This document shows, one piece after another, positions 17,093 to 25,710 of a stretch of DNA of 64,000 nucleotides. This DNA is from Coxiellaceae bacterium. GTDB taxonomy: Bacteria > Pseudomonadota > Gammaproteobacteria > Coxiellales > Coxiellaceae. The position numbers and the translations under genes are program-made. Positions within the stretch are counted from its first letter, which is position 1, and each line of letters begins with the position of its first letter. Location of the stretch: NCBI GenBank assembly GCA_029212885.1, contig JARGPC010000001.1:512068-576067 (forward strand), read 5' to 3'. The notes under the pieces were generated by a model. The model made no database searches. It saw only the letters and a list, made by a program, of their open reading frames with translations, and had not been told where the DNA came from.

Positions 17093-18451
17093 ATGCTAAC
17101 AACAGTTGATACCAAGCGAGGCCTTGTTCAAACAACATGGAGTAACGTAAGAGATCGCGTTAAAAAAGTCGAGCCTGAATTCACAAAATTAGTTGACTCA
17201 TTGAATCCAAACAAAAAATTCCCGGTTTTTTTAGCCTACTTTCCTTATGGCGCATTAAAGGGCGATACAATAAGCTCTTTTATTCCGCTTGTTGAAGGCG
17301 GTCATTATCGGCTATCGGATCCTTCAGCGCCTCAAGCAATAAAAAAACATCTTGGATATGGTATTGGCAGCTCGCCTTTTGGCATGGTGCTTGAAAAGAA
17401 TTTTGAATATTATTTCGATTTAAAACAACGGTCGATTACAAAGCCACAAAAAATAGCAACACCAGGAACATTCTTTCCTATAGATAGGTTATTCAACAAT
17501 ATTTACGGTAGAGTTTATTCTCCCAATGGCTTGCTGTCTGCAACTTCAGGCTCACGATCCGCCTTCATGCTTCCCAGCGTTAGCAGAGATCTTAATCACA
17601 GCTACCTACAACGCGACCTAGGCATTACCTCTGATGTACCAATGACTCCCTATCAGCACTGGGAAATATTCAAGGAAATAACTACTAGCCCAGAAATTCA
17701 ATGTGATTGGAGATCATGCCTAATCTATTTTTCTGAAAATTGGATAAATAAAATCATGAATGATGACGCCTGGTTAAAATTAAGAGCATATCTGTATGAG
17801 AAAGCATGGTGTGACAGTGCTTACAGCAGGTGCTCAGATAAATATTATGACTTGATTTTTTCTGAAATAAGACATAATAGAAATCTTAGGCTAACGCCGC
17901 ATATGAATAACTTAGTCCGCCATATTTTTAAAATTCTACTTGGGAAGGCAGTCGGCTATAGCCCATTAACAAATGATAACAGCTTACCGCTAGATACCAT
18001 TCAAAAAGCCTATGTAGATTCATACTCACTAAAAAACTATTGGCCAACCATAATGGCTCCTGATACGTTCATACTTGAGAAGACTAAACACCCCCTATAT
18101 TATTCTTTACAACATACTTCTTCCGCTAGCACACAGGTAAACACAACCGCTATAACAAACACCTTAGCAGAACTTCGCGAATTAAAAAGAATACTCCGTA
18201 TTTACTTTGATGAACTATCTACCCCCGACTCAATATGCTCAGATACAATTCTCAATGATATAACAAAATCAATCAAGCTCTCTTATTTTCATAATAAGCA
18301 TGACCAACATCGCTCAATACAATCAAGTAAATTAATACTGGATAACGACGCAAGGTTTAAAAAAATCTCTCCTAACCTAAAACAAAAAGGAGCCATCTTT
18401 TCAAGCGACGCTCCCTTTCTACGTGGCTGCATAAGCATGGAATCCCAATAA
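17093..18451 (+). CDS. Hypothetical protein, 452 residues
   Basis: Not recognised. ATG 17093 has AGGA seven bases upstream, so the gene is real. The protein is soluble, without signal peptide or membrane segment, aromatic-rich in the first half (FPVFLAYFPYGALKGD; GIGSSPFGMVLEKNFEYYFD) and helical towards the end. It contains four cysteines between residues 205 and 245 (IQCDWRSCLIYF; KAWCDSAYSRCSDKYY). It is divergent from the LuxR operon and convergent with the borosin methyltransferase gene, ending one base before it. It could be a RiPP partner, an effector or unrelated; the sequence does not decide. Confidence 0.6.
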   Translation: MLTTVDTKRGLVQTTWSNVRDRVKKVEPEFTKLVDSLNPNKKFPVFLAYFPYGALKGDTISSFIPLVEGGHYRLSDPSAPQAIKKHLGYGIGSSPFGMVLEKNFEYYFDLKQRSITKPQKIATPGTFFPIDRLFNNIYGRVYSPNGLLSATSGSRSAFMLPSVSRDLNHSYLQRDLGITSDVPMTPYQHWEIFKEITTSPEIQCDWRSCLIYFSENWINKIMNDDAWLKLRAYLYEKAWCDSAYSRCSDKYYDLIFSEIRHNRNLRLTPHMNNLVRHIFKILLGKAVGYSPLTNDNSLPLDTIQKAYVDSYSLKNYWPTIMAPDTFILEKTKHPLYYSLQHTSSASTQVNTTAITNTLAELRELKRILRIYFDELSTPDSICSDTILNDITKSIKLSYFHNKHDQHRSIQSSKLILDNDARFKKISPNLKQKGAIFSSDAPFLRGCISMESQ

Positions 18452-18452
18452 T

Positions 18453-19241
18453 TTACTTATTTTTTATCACACTTAAAGCATCAAGAACCTCACTATTGAC
18501 CTTTGCTTTCATATATGGAGGAATATAAAGTGTTGAAAAACGTGGTAAACACTGCGAATTTAATAAAGCCAACGAACGCTTAGTAATCGTAGGCAAAAAA
18601 CCTGGGTACTTTGCTGCTGTATATATAACCACCCCATGCTCACCCGGATAAACAGTTTGCAGCTTATCAATCAAGATCTGAATATTATTATTTATGTGCC
18701 CATCGTAATGCGATGTGATTCCTACAACACAAACTTGCCAAATTATTAGATGGCTTGCTGGCAAGATTGGTCTGTCATATATCAAGAAATCAGTAGCCTC
18801 GTATGATACACACCCAACATCCCCTGGATTTATTAACAAATCAGCAAACAAGCAATCTTCAGCCGAAATAGCTGGTAATACGCTTGCGCTATAACCCTCT
18901 TGAATTAGTTGCCTAACCGCCATAATCCCTGGCTGAGAAAAAACAATTGGATGGCCATACAATAGAAAACATATATTTAGTCCAGATTTCACTAGTGAAA
19001 CAACATAGCAAGCTATCGCCTCATAGCATACTTTTCTTGAGTTAAATTTATAATAGATTCCTGATAGTGACTCAACAGATCTGAATTCGGTCTCTAACCA
19101 CTCAATTAAAACAGAATCGTTACTCAGATAAACAATTTTATCTGCAGTCTCGAGACTACTCAATGATTCCTTGGTTAGATGTGACAGGAATTTTATACCC
19201 GAACCAATAAGAGTTAAGTTACCATTATTTTTTTTATTCAT
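18453..19241 (-). CDS. Borosin-type peptide backbone alpha-N-methyltransferase (split type)
   Basis: A 262-residue TP-methylase-fold enzyme whose motifs follow the fungal OphMA/borosin branch rather than cobalamin or RsmI enzymes: GNLTLIGSGIKFLSHLTKES (SAM loop), LLYGHPIVFSQPG, and the long LPAISAEDCLFADLLINPG followed by CVSYEATDFLIYDRP and QVCVVGI. Borosin catalytic positions are visible: Y63/Y64, R69 and Y73 in YYKFNSRKVCY, matching the Y-R-Y set of OphMA, and Y95 in YGHP. In borosins this fold methylates backbone amides of a peptide core. Here no core is fused; the adjacent small gene is the expected substrate, as in the Shewanella SonM/SonA pair. Confidence 0.88.
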   Translation of the reverse strand: MNKKNNGNLTLIGSGIKFLSHLTKESLSSLETADKIVYLSNDSVLIEWLETEFRSVESLSGIYYKFNSRKVCYEAIACYVVSLVKSGLNICFLLYGHPIVFSQPGIMAVRQLIQEGYSASVLPAISAEDCLFADLLINPGDVGCVSYEATDFLIYDRPILPASHLIIWQVCVVGITSHYDGHINNNIQILIDKLQTVYPGEHGVVIYTAAKYPGFLPTITKRSLALLNSQCLPRFSTLYIPPYMKAKVNSEVLDALSVIKNK

Positions 19242-19268
19242 TTATTTAACTATTAATTTTTCTTCAAA

Positions 19269-19475
19269 TTAACTCACTATTACACTTACATTGGTTTCGT
19301 AAATAATAGAATTACTCCACTTAAATGAATTAGCTATTTGCTGTTCATTATTTTCCATATACGCCTGCCTAACATAACCTGGTTGCTCAGAAATAAGTGT
19401 ATCAAACAATTCTTTATTACTTTCAACTAGAACAATCTTTTTAAAAAAATTTAGCAAATCCATATATAATCTCAT
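19269..19475 (-). CDS. Borosin precursor peptide (separate substrate, split type)
   Basis: A 68-residue peptide from ATG 19475 (64 from ATG 19463; neither has a strong ribosome site). It lies 27 bases upstream of the methyltransferase gene on the same strand. Residues 6-50 are helical and acidic/hydrophobic, starting LLNFFKKI, similar in position and character to the borosin-binding domain of SonA-type precursors (LxxFF at the start). The C-terminal tail ends ETNVSVIVS, a short beta-branched run resembling the methylated core of split borosins (for example LVIS in SonA, from memory). Which residues are methylated cannot be read from sequence. Confidence 0.78.
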   Translation of the reverse strand: MRLYMDLLNFFKKIVLVESNKELFDTLISEQPGYVRQAYMENNEQQIANSFKWSNSIIYETNVSVIVS

Positions 19476-19507
19476 GCATTTTTATTCACTTACCAAATAC
19501 GGGTAGA

Positions 19508-19538
19508 ATTCTATCACCGTTTGTGGTTAGAATGTCAA
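19508..19538 (-). promoter_or_regulatory. Candidate promoter of the borosin operon
   Basis: Reading the minus strand, TTGACA (19538-19533) is followed by GATAGA (17-base spacer) or TAGAAT (19-base spacer) at 19515-19508. Transcription would start near 19500, giving a leader of some 25-35 bases before the precursor ATG. The same 119-bp gap must also hold the promoter of the divergent MFS gene. Confidence 0.4.
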
Positions 19539-19594
19539 ACTTTCTTTTTTAGTCAATTTAAAATTGGCCACTAACGCATGTAATACACATCATT

Positions 19595-20821
19595 ATGCAA
19601 ATATTAAAATATCAAATTAAAAATTTATACACAGGATATATAAAAAACTATCAATCTATTTCTAAAAAAAGCTTAAACTCAATACTAATTTGCTTACTTC
19701 AAACCACAGCAACCGGCCTTGCCTTTTATCTTTCAATTTATTTGGTTTCTACTTTGCATTACAGCGTTGTGTCTGCCGGTATTGTTTTGTCTTGTTATGG
19801 TGTTGGCACCATGCTTGGTGGTATCGTGGGCGGAAAATTATCTGATAAAATCGCTCCCACCAAAGTTATTATCGCAAGCCTATTGATTGAAAGTATATTA
19901 TTCAATGCACTGCCTTCATTTAAACAGCTTCACGTCATTATGTTGATTGCCGCTTTGCTTGGTGTTTGCACCTATATGTTTAAAACCGCCAATACAATTC
20001 AACTTATAAGATCCTGCTCAAGTGATAACAATCATGATCGAATAACCGCTATCAACATTCTTTATACTGCCACGAATATTGGAATCGGCACCTCTGCATT
20101 ACTGATTGGTCTTTTTGCACATTATGGGTTTTCTTATTTATTTTATGCTGGCGGCATGATGACGCTATTGCTTGCTATTCATCAAATGTTTTTTATTAAT
20201 CATTCTGAAAATACTCACTTAATTGGGAAGCCAACAGATAGCCAACAAGATAACCGACAAAATAAAAAAATATTCTTCACTGTTTTAGTGTCACTGTTTA
20301 TTACTGGCCTGATTATTGCCCAACTGCGCACCACCTATTCGATCTATATCCATAACCTATTTCCACAATATGGCCTGCATGGCATAGGGTTGCTGCTGGC
20401 AATAAACCCCGCGTTAATTATTCTATTTCAAACACCGCTCACCAGCGCCATAAAGCATTTTAATAAATTTGATATTATTGGCATCGGTGTCGCATTAATG
20501 GGCATGGGATGTTTGCTATTAAACTTTATCACTTCATTTGTGTTTGCCGCACTTGCCTATATGGTTTATACCGCCGGGGAAATGCTATTTTTTTCAATGG
20601 CACAATACGTATGCTATGAATCCTCACCACCACAACACAAAGGCAACACGTTAGGTATCTTTCAATCTACTTACGCCGCCAGTCTTGTTGTTGGTCCCAG
20701 CATTGGTGGCATCATATACCACCACCTGTCACCGCATTGGCTTTGGTATGCTTGTGGTCTTGTTGGCTTTATCGCATTGCTTATATGTTTTTATCAACGC
20801 ACTGCTGCGAAAGAGTATTAG
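19595..20821 (+). CDS. MFS transporter, multidrug/peptide exporter-like
   Basis: A 408-residue, 12-helix MFS protein with the loop 2-3 motif GGIVGGKLSDKIAPTKVI and a central cytoplasmic loop rich in Q/N/D. The halves resemble MdtG/MdtH-type drug exporters, particularly YTAGEMLFFSMAQYV and GPSIGGIIY. It is divergent from the borosin precursor across 119 bases, so shared control is likely, and it is a natural candidate to export the modified peptide. No Shine-Dalgarno site is visible before ATG 19595. Substrate assignment is inference from position only. Confidence 0.82.
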   Translation: MQILKYQIKNLYTGYIKNYQSISKKSLNSILICLLQTTATGLAFYLSIYLVSTLHYSVVSAGIVLSCYGVGTMLGGIVGGKLSDKIAPTKVIIASLLIESILFNALPSFKQLHVIMLIAALLGVCTYMFKTANTIQLIRSCSSDNNHDRITAINILYTATNIGIGTSALLIGLFAHYGFSYLFYAGGMMTLLLAIHQMFFINHSENTHLIGKPTDSQQDNRQNKKIFFTVLVSLFITGLIIAQLRTTYSIYIHNLFPQYGLHGIGLLLAINPALIILFQTPLTSAIKHFNKFDIIGIGVALMGMGCLLLNFITSFVFAALAYMVYTAGEMLFFSMAQYVCYESSPPQHKGNTLGIFQSTYAASLVVGPSIGGIIYHHLSPHWLWYACGLVGFIALLICFYQRTAAKEY

Positions 20822-20889
20822 CTATTCCTTACTAACACTGTGATATACTGCATTGGCTTAAATCATACCTAAATTTAAGGCAAACTGAC

Positions 20890-21834
20890 ATGTTATTTAT
20901 TAAACATTGCTTAACATTACTGCTTATATCTGCACTATCAATAACCGGTTATGCTCAATCAAAACATGGGCAATATATCGATGTGCCTGAGGGTAAAATT
21001 TATGTTGAAAGCTATGGCCAAGCTAAACCAACAGTGGTGTTTCTTGCCGGTTATGGCGGCGAAGGTGTATACACCTGGAGACGCGTTGCTCCTACCATTA
21101 GTCAATTTGCCCACGTCGTGCTGTATGACCGTGTTGATATTACCAGCAAAAACAACGTAAGTGATCATGGGCGCAGCATTATCAAAAAAGGTAAGCAAAC
21201 AGAATCACTTACTGGTCAGCAAATTATGCAAAACTTGCAAACGGTCTTACACAAACTAAAACTACCACCACCGTATGTCATCGTCGGCCATTCCTATGGC
21301 GGCACACTTGCCATTTATTTTGCACAACAATTCCCAAAGCAAGTGCAATCGGTAGTGCTTGTTGATGCGACCTCACCACAAACTTTGCGCTATTTGCAAA
21401 AAAAACGTGGTGGTCAACATGTGTTGGACTTACCACCCAAAAATGTTGATTACTACCCAGAAGGGCTGGGCATGGCTGCCACACTGGATCACATGAAAAA
21501 ATTACCGCCATTCCCCAATGTGCCTTTAATGGTATTAGCGGCGACTTATCACTATCAACCAAAATCAAGGCAAGCCGCTAACTTCAAACACTCTTGGCTT
21601 GCACAAAGCAACCTGGCTAAACTGTCGCCACAATCACAACTAGTCTGGGCTGATACCGGGCACTTTATTCAGCTGCAACGACCTTGGTTAGTCATATCTG
21701 CCGTTAAAGAAGCTATCGACCTTAAATACTTTCATGTCTGCAAGCAGTGGTCACCCTGGAATAAAAACGCGTGTGAACTTATTAAATCAGGAAAAATTAA
21801 AGCTGATGCAGATTTCTCTGTGCCTTTAAAGTAA
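20890..21834 (+). CDS. Secreted alpha/beta hydrolase
   Basis: A 314-residue alpha/beta-hydrolase with a signal peptide (MLFIKHCLTLLLISALSITGYAQ). The nucleophile elbow GHSYGG places the serine at residue 135; the oxyanion region is VVFLAGYGGEG and the catalytic histidine is in ADTGHFIQLQRP. Similar periplasmic enzymes are esterases or S33-type peptidases. It follows the MFS gene by 68 bases on the same strand. If the borosin locus extends this far, it could process or hydrolyse the peptide outside the cytoplasm, but it may be unrelated. Confidence 0.85.
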   Translation: MLFIKHCLTLLLISALSITGYAQSKHGQYIDVPEGKIYVESYGQAKPTVVFLAGYGGEGVYTWRRVAPTISQFAHVVLYDRVDITSKNNVSDHGRSIIKKGKQTESLTGQQIMQNLQTVLHKLKLPPPYVIVGHSYGGTLAIYFAQQFPKQVQSVVLVDATSPQTLRYLQKKRGGQHVLDLPPKNVDYYPEGLGMAATLDHMKKLPPFPNVPLMVLAATYHYQPKSRQAANFKHSWLAQSNLAKLSPQSQLVWADTGHFIQLQRPWLVISAVKEAIDLKYFHVCKQWSPWNKNACELIKSGKIKADADFSVPLK

Positions 21835-21940
21835 ATAAAAATAGAATAAGCGGACTTGATAGCCACCAAAAAACACAATAAAATCAATTGTTATCATGCC
21901 TGCTCACCACTTAAACACCCAAACCATTAGGGAAATATTT

Positions 21941-22402
21941 ATGAAACCAAGAAAATTATCGCTCTGCATCAGCTTGCTATGTCTGATTAATTTATCCGCC
22001 CAAGCACAACCTAATCGTGACCTAACGCACCAAATAAAACAAATGTTCACAACGATGGTAGTTAAAAAAAATATTTTGTCTATGCCACAATTCTACGCTC
22101 GTAGCTTCATTTTACACAGCAATGGAAATGATATGAGTTACAATAAATTTTACCAAATACATAAAAAAGTATACTCAACAAATATACAATATAAAATTAA
22201 ATATGATAATAAAACCTGGGTTGAACATGGCAATAAGATTGCTGGGCGCCTATACATCACCACAATCACACCTAAAGAAAAAACGGATATTGAAGTTATT
22301 TTTATCGCTCAATACAACAAAAATAAAATATCAGAATTATGGGAAGTCACCTATCCAAACTGGGCAAAATTGAAAGCATTTAAAGCCGCAAAGGCTCATT
22401 AG
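21941..22402 (+). CDS. Exported SnoaL/NTF2-like protein
   Basis: A 153-residue protein from ATG 21941, with AGGG eight bases upstream; the longer frame from 21896 lacks support. It has a signal peptide (KLSLCISLLCLINLSAQAQ), then a small alpha+beta domain resembling NTF2/SnoaL-like folds (LSMPQFYARSFILHSNG, VEVIFIAQYNKNKISELWEV as the last strand pair). The family call is tentative. It is 106 bases after the hydrolase gene and on the same strand. Confidence 0.6.
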   Translation: MKPRKLSLCISLLCLINLSAQAQPNRDLTHQIKQMFTTMVVKKNILSMPQFYARSFILHSNGNDMSYNKFYQIHKKVYSTNIQYKIKYDNKTWVEHGNKIAGRLYITTITPKEKTDIEVIFIAQYNKNKISELWEVTYPNWAKLKAFKAAKAH

Positions 22403-22477
22403 CCAAACCCCTGCATCATGAAGTATTAGTTGACGCACAAGCAGGGTCGCTCAAAGTTATAGTCTTAACACATGGAT

Positions 22478-22602
22478 CCCGGATCAAGTCCGGGATGACA
22501 AGCTATTGTTCGGAATGACAAGCTCTTGTGCGCGATGACAAGCTCTTGTTCGGGATGACAAACTTAACCCGGAGTGACAAACTTAACCGGGGTGACAAAG
22601 CC
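22478..22602. repeat. 20-bp tandem repeat array next to a small inverted repeat
   Basis: The array opens with the inverted repeat CCCGGA (22478-22483), TCAAG, TCCGGG (22489-22494). About five units follow, the best being CGGGATGACAAGCTCTTGTT, at 22491, 22511, 22531, 22551 and shorter ones at 22571 and 22589. It stops at the parB stop codon (22603). The ATCCCGGATCAAGTCCGGGATGACA-type sequence is a common dispersed intergenic repeat in several bacterial genomes. It may serve as a transcription or mRNA-end element for parB. Confidence 0.75.
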
Positions 22603-23553
22603 TTATTGAATATGACCAAGAATCCCATCAAGCTCATCGAGGCTATTATAATGAATCACCAAGCGACCCTTACCACCGTTGGTGTGACGGATATTAACCA
22701 CAGCACCTATGCGCTCAGCAAGATTGTTCTGCAAACGCTTTACATCTGGATCCATCGCAGCAGGTTGGCTGTTATGGTGCTCATGATGTGGCTGCTGCAG
22801 TTGCTTAATCAATTCTTCTGTCTGGCGAACAGACAACGAGCGCTCAATAATTTTTTGCGCCACTTCCACTTGCTGCGCTGGGGATAATGATAATAAAGCA
22901 CGTGCATGACCCATATCAATCTGACCTTGCTCAACCATGCCGCGCACAACTGATGGTAGTTGCAATAAACGAATCAAGTTACTCACTGACGCCCGTGACT
23001 TGCCTATCGCCTTCGCCACCGCATCATGCGTCATATCAAATTCTTCAATCAAACGCGCCAGGGCTTGAGCCTCTTCAATCGCATTTAAATCTTGGCGTTG
23101 AATATTTTCAATCAACGACATCGCAATTGCAGCATCGTCTTTAATGGCTCGAACCACAGCTGGGACTTCTGTTAGCCCCGCCATTTGTGCTGCACGCCAG
23201 CGGCGCTCACCAGCAATGATTTCGTATTTTCCCTCAGGTAAGGTACGCACAACGATGGGCTGAATAATACCTTGCGACTTGATGGAATCGGCTAACTCTT
23301 GTAACGCAGGCTGTGACATCTGTTGGCGCGGTTGATATTTGCCGGGTTGAACCTCATCAACAGATAAGTGACGCAACTCAGCATTCAGCGATACTTTTGC
23401 ATCGCTTGCTTTACTTACGTCGCTTGATTCAGTTTTTTCAGTACTGTCACTGCTTTCACTGGCTTCAGTCGGCACCGCATCCATGCCACCCAACAATTCG
23501 GATAGACCTAAATCGCTTAATCCTTTGCCCAAACCTCGTTTTATTTGCGACAT
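22603..23553 (-). CDS. parB: Chromosome partitioning protein ParB
   Basis: A 316-residue ParB. Order of parts: N-terminal KRGLGKGLSDLGLSELLGG, the ParA-contacting region; an acidic/Ser-rich linker to about residue 55; the ParB/Srx CTPase core with PGKYQPRQQM, GIIQPIVVR, and the catalytic box IAGERRWRAAQMAGL; a helix-turn-helix (MTHDAVAKAIGKSRASVSNL); a C-terminal dimer domain. It binds parS sites and loads condensin onto the origin region. It lies 14 bases downstream of parA. I did not notice a consensus parS site in the window. Confidence 0.96.
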   Translation of the reverse strand: MSQIKRGLGKGLSDLGLSELLGGMDAVPTEASESSDSTEKTESSDVSKASDAKVSLNAELRHLSVDEVQPGKYQPRQQMSQPALQELADSIKSQGIIQPIVVRTLPEGKYEIIAGERRWRAAQMAGLTEVPAVVRAIKDDAAIAMSLIENIQRQDLNAIEEAQALARLIEEFDMTHDAVAKAIGKSRASVSNLIRLLQLPSVVRGMVEQGQIDMGHARALLSLSPAQQVEVAQKIIERSLSVRQTEELIKQLQQPHHEHHNSQPAAMDPDVKRLQNNLAERIGAVVNIRHTNGGKGRLVIHYNSLDELDGILGHIQ

Positions 23554-23567
23554 GTGCGCCCCCTTGG

Positions 23568-24377
23568 TTATGCCGTCTCTGCTACTTCTGCATTATCTAC
23601 AATTGCCGTCTCACCACCCTGTTGACGACGCATCAATTCCCCTGTCAGCGCCAAATAAGCCACCGCCCCCTGAGAGCGCTTATCATAACACATCACCGGA
23701 ACCCCATGGCTTGGTGCCTCGGCTAATCTTACGTTACGAGGAATGACCGTTTGGTACACCTTATCACCGAAGTGACTGATTAACTGTTCCGACACATCAA
23801 TCGTTAAACGATTACGACCGTCGTACATCGTGCGCAATAAACCTTCAAGCTTAAGATCAGGATTGGCCGTCTTACGAATCTTATCAATGCTGCTCAGCAA
23901 ACTGGCCAGCCCTTCTAGCGCATAGTATTCGCACTGGATTGGCACCAATACACTATCAGCCGCCACCAATGCATTCACCGTCACTATATTCAACGATGGC
24001 GCACAATCAATAACCACAAAATCATAAGCCTGCTTAGCCTCTTCAAGCGCGCGCTTAAGCACAGACTCGCGACCTTCAGACTTAAGCAGCCGCACCTCGG
24101 CCACAGTAAGATCACCATTCGATGGCAAAATGTCATAACCCCACTCCGTCGTAACCGACGCCTCGGCCACCGAACACGCGGTCAATAAAATTTGGTTTAC
24201 CGATAACTTCAATTGCGACTTGTCTATACCACTACCCACCGTCGCACTGCCTTGCGGATCCAAGTCAACCAGCAACACTTTTTTCTTGATAGCGGCCAAC
24301 GATGCCGATAAATTAACACTAGTGGTTGTCTTGCCCACACCGCCTTTTTGGTTTGCTACTGCAATTACTTTGGTCAT
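23568..24377 (-). CDS. parA: Chromosome partitioning ATPase ParA
   Basis: A 269-residue Soj/ParA ATPase with the deviant Walker A KGGVGKTTTSVNL at residues 11-23, Walker A' region LLVDLDPQGSATVGSGI, and Walker B FVVIDCAPSLN. It drives ParB-bound origin segregation by patterned DNA binding. Its ATG overlaps the rsmG stop by four bases (ATGA), so rsmG-parA-parB form one operon in the order conserved near the origin in many bacteria. Confidence 0.97.
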   Translation of the reverse strand: MTKVIAVANQKGGVGKTTTSVNLSASLAAIKKKVLLVDLDPQGSATVGSGIDKSQLKLSVNQILLTACSVAEASVTTEWGYDILPSNGDLTVAEVRLLKSEGRESVLKRALEEAKQAYDFVVIDCAPSLNIVTVNALVAADSVLVPIQCEYYALEGLASLLSSIDKIRKTANPDLKLEGLLRTMYDGRNRLTIDVSEQLISHFGDKVYQTVIPRNVRLAEAPSHGVPVMCYDKRSQGAVAYLALTGELMRRQQGGETAIVDNAEVAETA

Positions 24378-24991
24378 AATTGAATCTCTATTAAGTGGCG
24401 CTCTTCACGCAATAAAGGCACATCGATCTTGTGGCTGATAACATCGCCATCAAACGCAGCAAGCTCTTGCTCGGGTAGCTTACCTTTCATAAAATAAAAG
24501 CGACCACCCGGTCTCAGCAGATGCCGCGCTGCAGCGATAGTATCCGTAATCTTACCCACAGCCCGGGTTATGATAGCATCAAACAATGGATCGGCGCGAT
24601 AGCTTTCCACACGCGAATGAACGACACCAACCTCTGATAACTTCAACTCAGCTGCCGCTTGCACTAAGAAGCGCGTCTTCTTACTATTGCTATCCAGCAA
24701 GGTGACTTTTTGACCAGGGCGCATAATCGCTAACGGCACCCCCGGGAACCCAGCGCCAGTACCCATATCCACAACGCTGCCATCCTTTATATAAGGAGCA
24801 ACAGCCAAACTATCGAGCACATGATGGCTGATCTGCTGTTCAATATCAGTAATGGCTGTCAGGTTATATACCTTGTTCCATTTATTTAATAAGTTCACAT
24901 GATCCGCTAGCTGCTTTTCCTGATCCTCACTGATAGAGAATGGCAGCAGCTGCAAGGCGTCATTGAACTGTTTTTGATCTAATGTTTTCAT
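24374..24991 (-). CDS. rsmG: 16S rRNA m7G527 methyltransferase
   Basis: A 205-residue GidB/RsmG that uses SAM to methylate N7 of G527 in 16S rRNA. Motifs: WNKVYNLTAITD, VVDMGTGAGFPGVPLAI (SAM loop), VTLLDSNSKKTRFL, IITRAVGKI and FYFMKG. I start it at ATG 24991; the frame runs on to 25117 but that part is unrelated to the family and crosses the divergent promoter region. A -10-like TATAGT lies about ten bases upstream of the ATG on the minus strand, so the leader is very short. Confidence 0.95.
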   Translation of the reverse strand: MKTLDQKQFNDALQLLPFSISEDQEKQLADHVNLLNKWNKVYNLTAITDIEQQISHHVLDSLAVAPYIKDGSVVDMGTGAGFPGVPLAIMRPGQKVTLLDSNSKKTRFLVQAAAELKLSEVGVVHSRVESYRADPLFDAIITRAVGKITDTIAAARHLLRPGGRFYFMKGKLPEQELAAFDGDVISHKIDVPLLREERHLIEIQL

Positions 24992-25045
24992 GGGCGAGAC
25001 TATACCATAGTGTGCTGATAACACGAAGTATGTTAATATCCCGAC

Positions 25046-25639
25046 ATGGAACAGGAAATCGAACCAAAAGTACTCGAAGGGAAGCATGTACGACTCGAGC
25101 CACTGGCTGAAGGACATGCCGAATCACTCTATCACGCCGGCAAAGACCCCAAGATCTGGGTATGGATGCAACGCTCCGCGTTTGAAAGCGTCGATGATGC
25201 CAAAATGTGGATCCAATATGCTAACCATATGGCGATGCTCGGTGAAGACCTGCCATTTGCCATTGTCGATAAAAAATCCAGCATGGCCGTAGGCAGCACC
25301 CGACTCCTTAATATAGATCTACATAACCGCACAGCTGAAGTCGGCTGGAACTGGCTGACCCCAAGTCACTGGCGCACAGCCACCAACAGCGAATGCCAAT
25401 TATTATTGCTTGGCCATGCCTTTGATAGCCTACAATTAAATCGCATTCAAATGTGTGTTGATACCCGCAACATACAAACCATCAATTCATTTAAAAAAAT
25501 CGGCGCGAAACAAGAAGGTATATTACGCTCGATCCACATCGGCTATGACGGTCATCGCTGCGACTACAACGTTGCTAGTATCATTGATTTCGAATGGCCC
25601 AAAGTAAAAGCCAACCTCGAAAAACGCCTTACTCGATAG
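25046..25639 (+). CDS. GNAT acetyltransferase, RimJ/RimL type
   Basis: A 197-residue N-acetyltransferase. It has the RimJ/RimL pattern: KHVRLEPLAEGHAESLYHAG at the start, VGSTRLLNIDLHNRTAEVGW, and the acetyl-CoA helix region TNSECQLLLLGHAFDSLQLN followed by FKKIGAKQEGILR. These enzymes acetylate protein N-termini, amino acids or small amines. It is divergent from rsmG with 54 bases between the starts. The substrate is unknown. Confidence 0.85.
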   Translation: MEQEIEPKVLEGKHVRLEPLAEGHAESLYHAGKDPKIWVWMQRSAFESVDDAKMWIQYANHMAMLGEDLPFAIVDKKSSMAVGSTRLLNIDLHNRTAEVGWNWLTPSHWRTATNSECQLLLLGHAFDSLQLNRIQMCVDTRNIQTINSFKKIGAKQEGILRSIHIGYDGHRCDYNVASIIDFEWPKVKANLEKRLTR

Positions 25640-25710
25640 CTCAAACTTCGGCAGCAAACTCAAAATCCCCTGCTATAATTTGATCTCATCTGCGAGCACC
25701 CGGGGTAAAA

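Noticed and set aside
22478-22602. CRISPR array
   Set aside because: Units are directly adjacent without spacers; it is a tandem repeat.
24992-25117. N-terminal extension of RsmG
   Set aside because: Not present in the family, hydrophobic by chance, and it crosses the start of the divergent GNAT gene.
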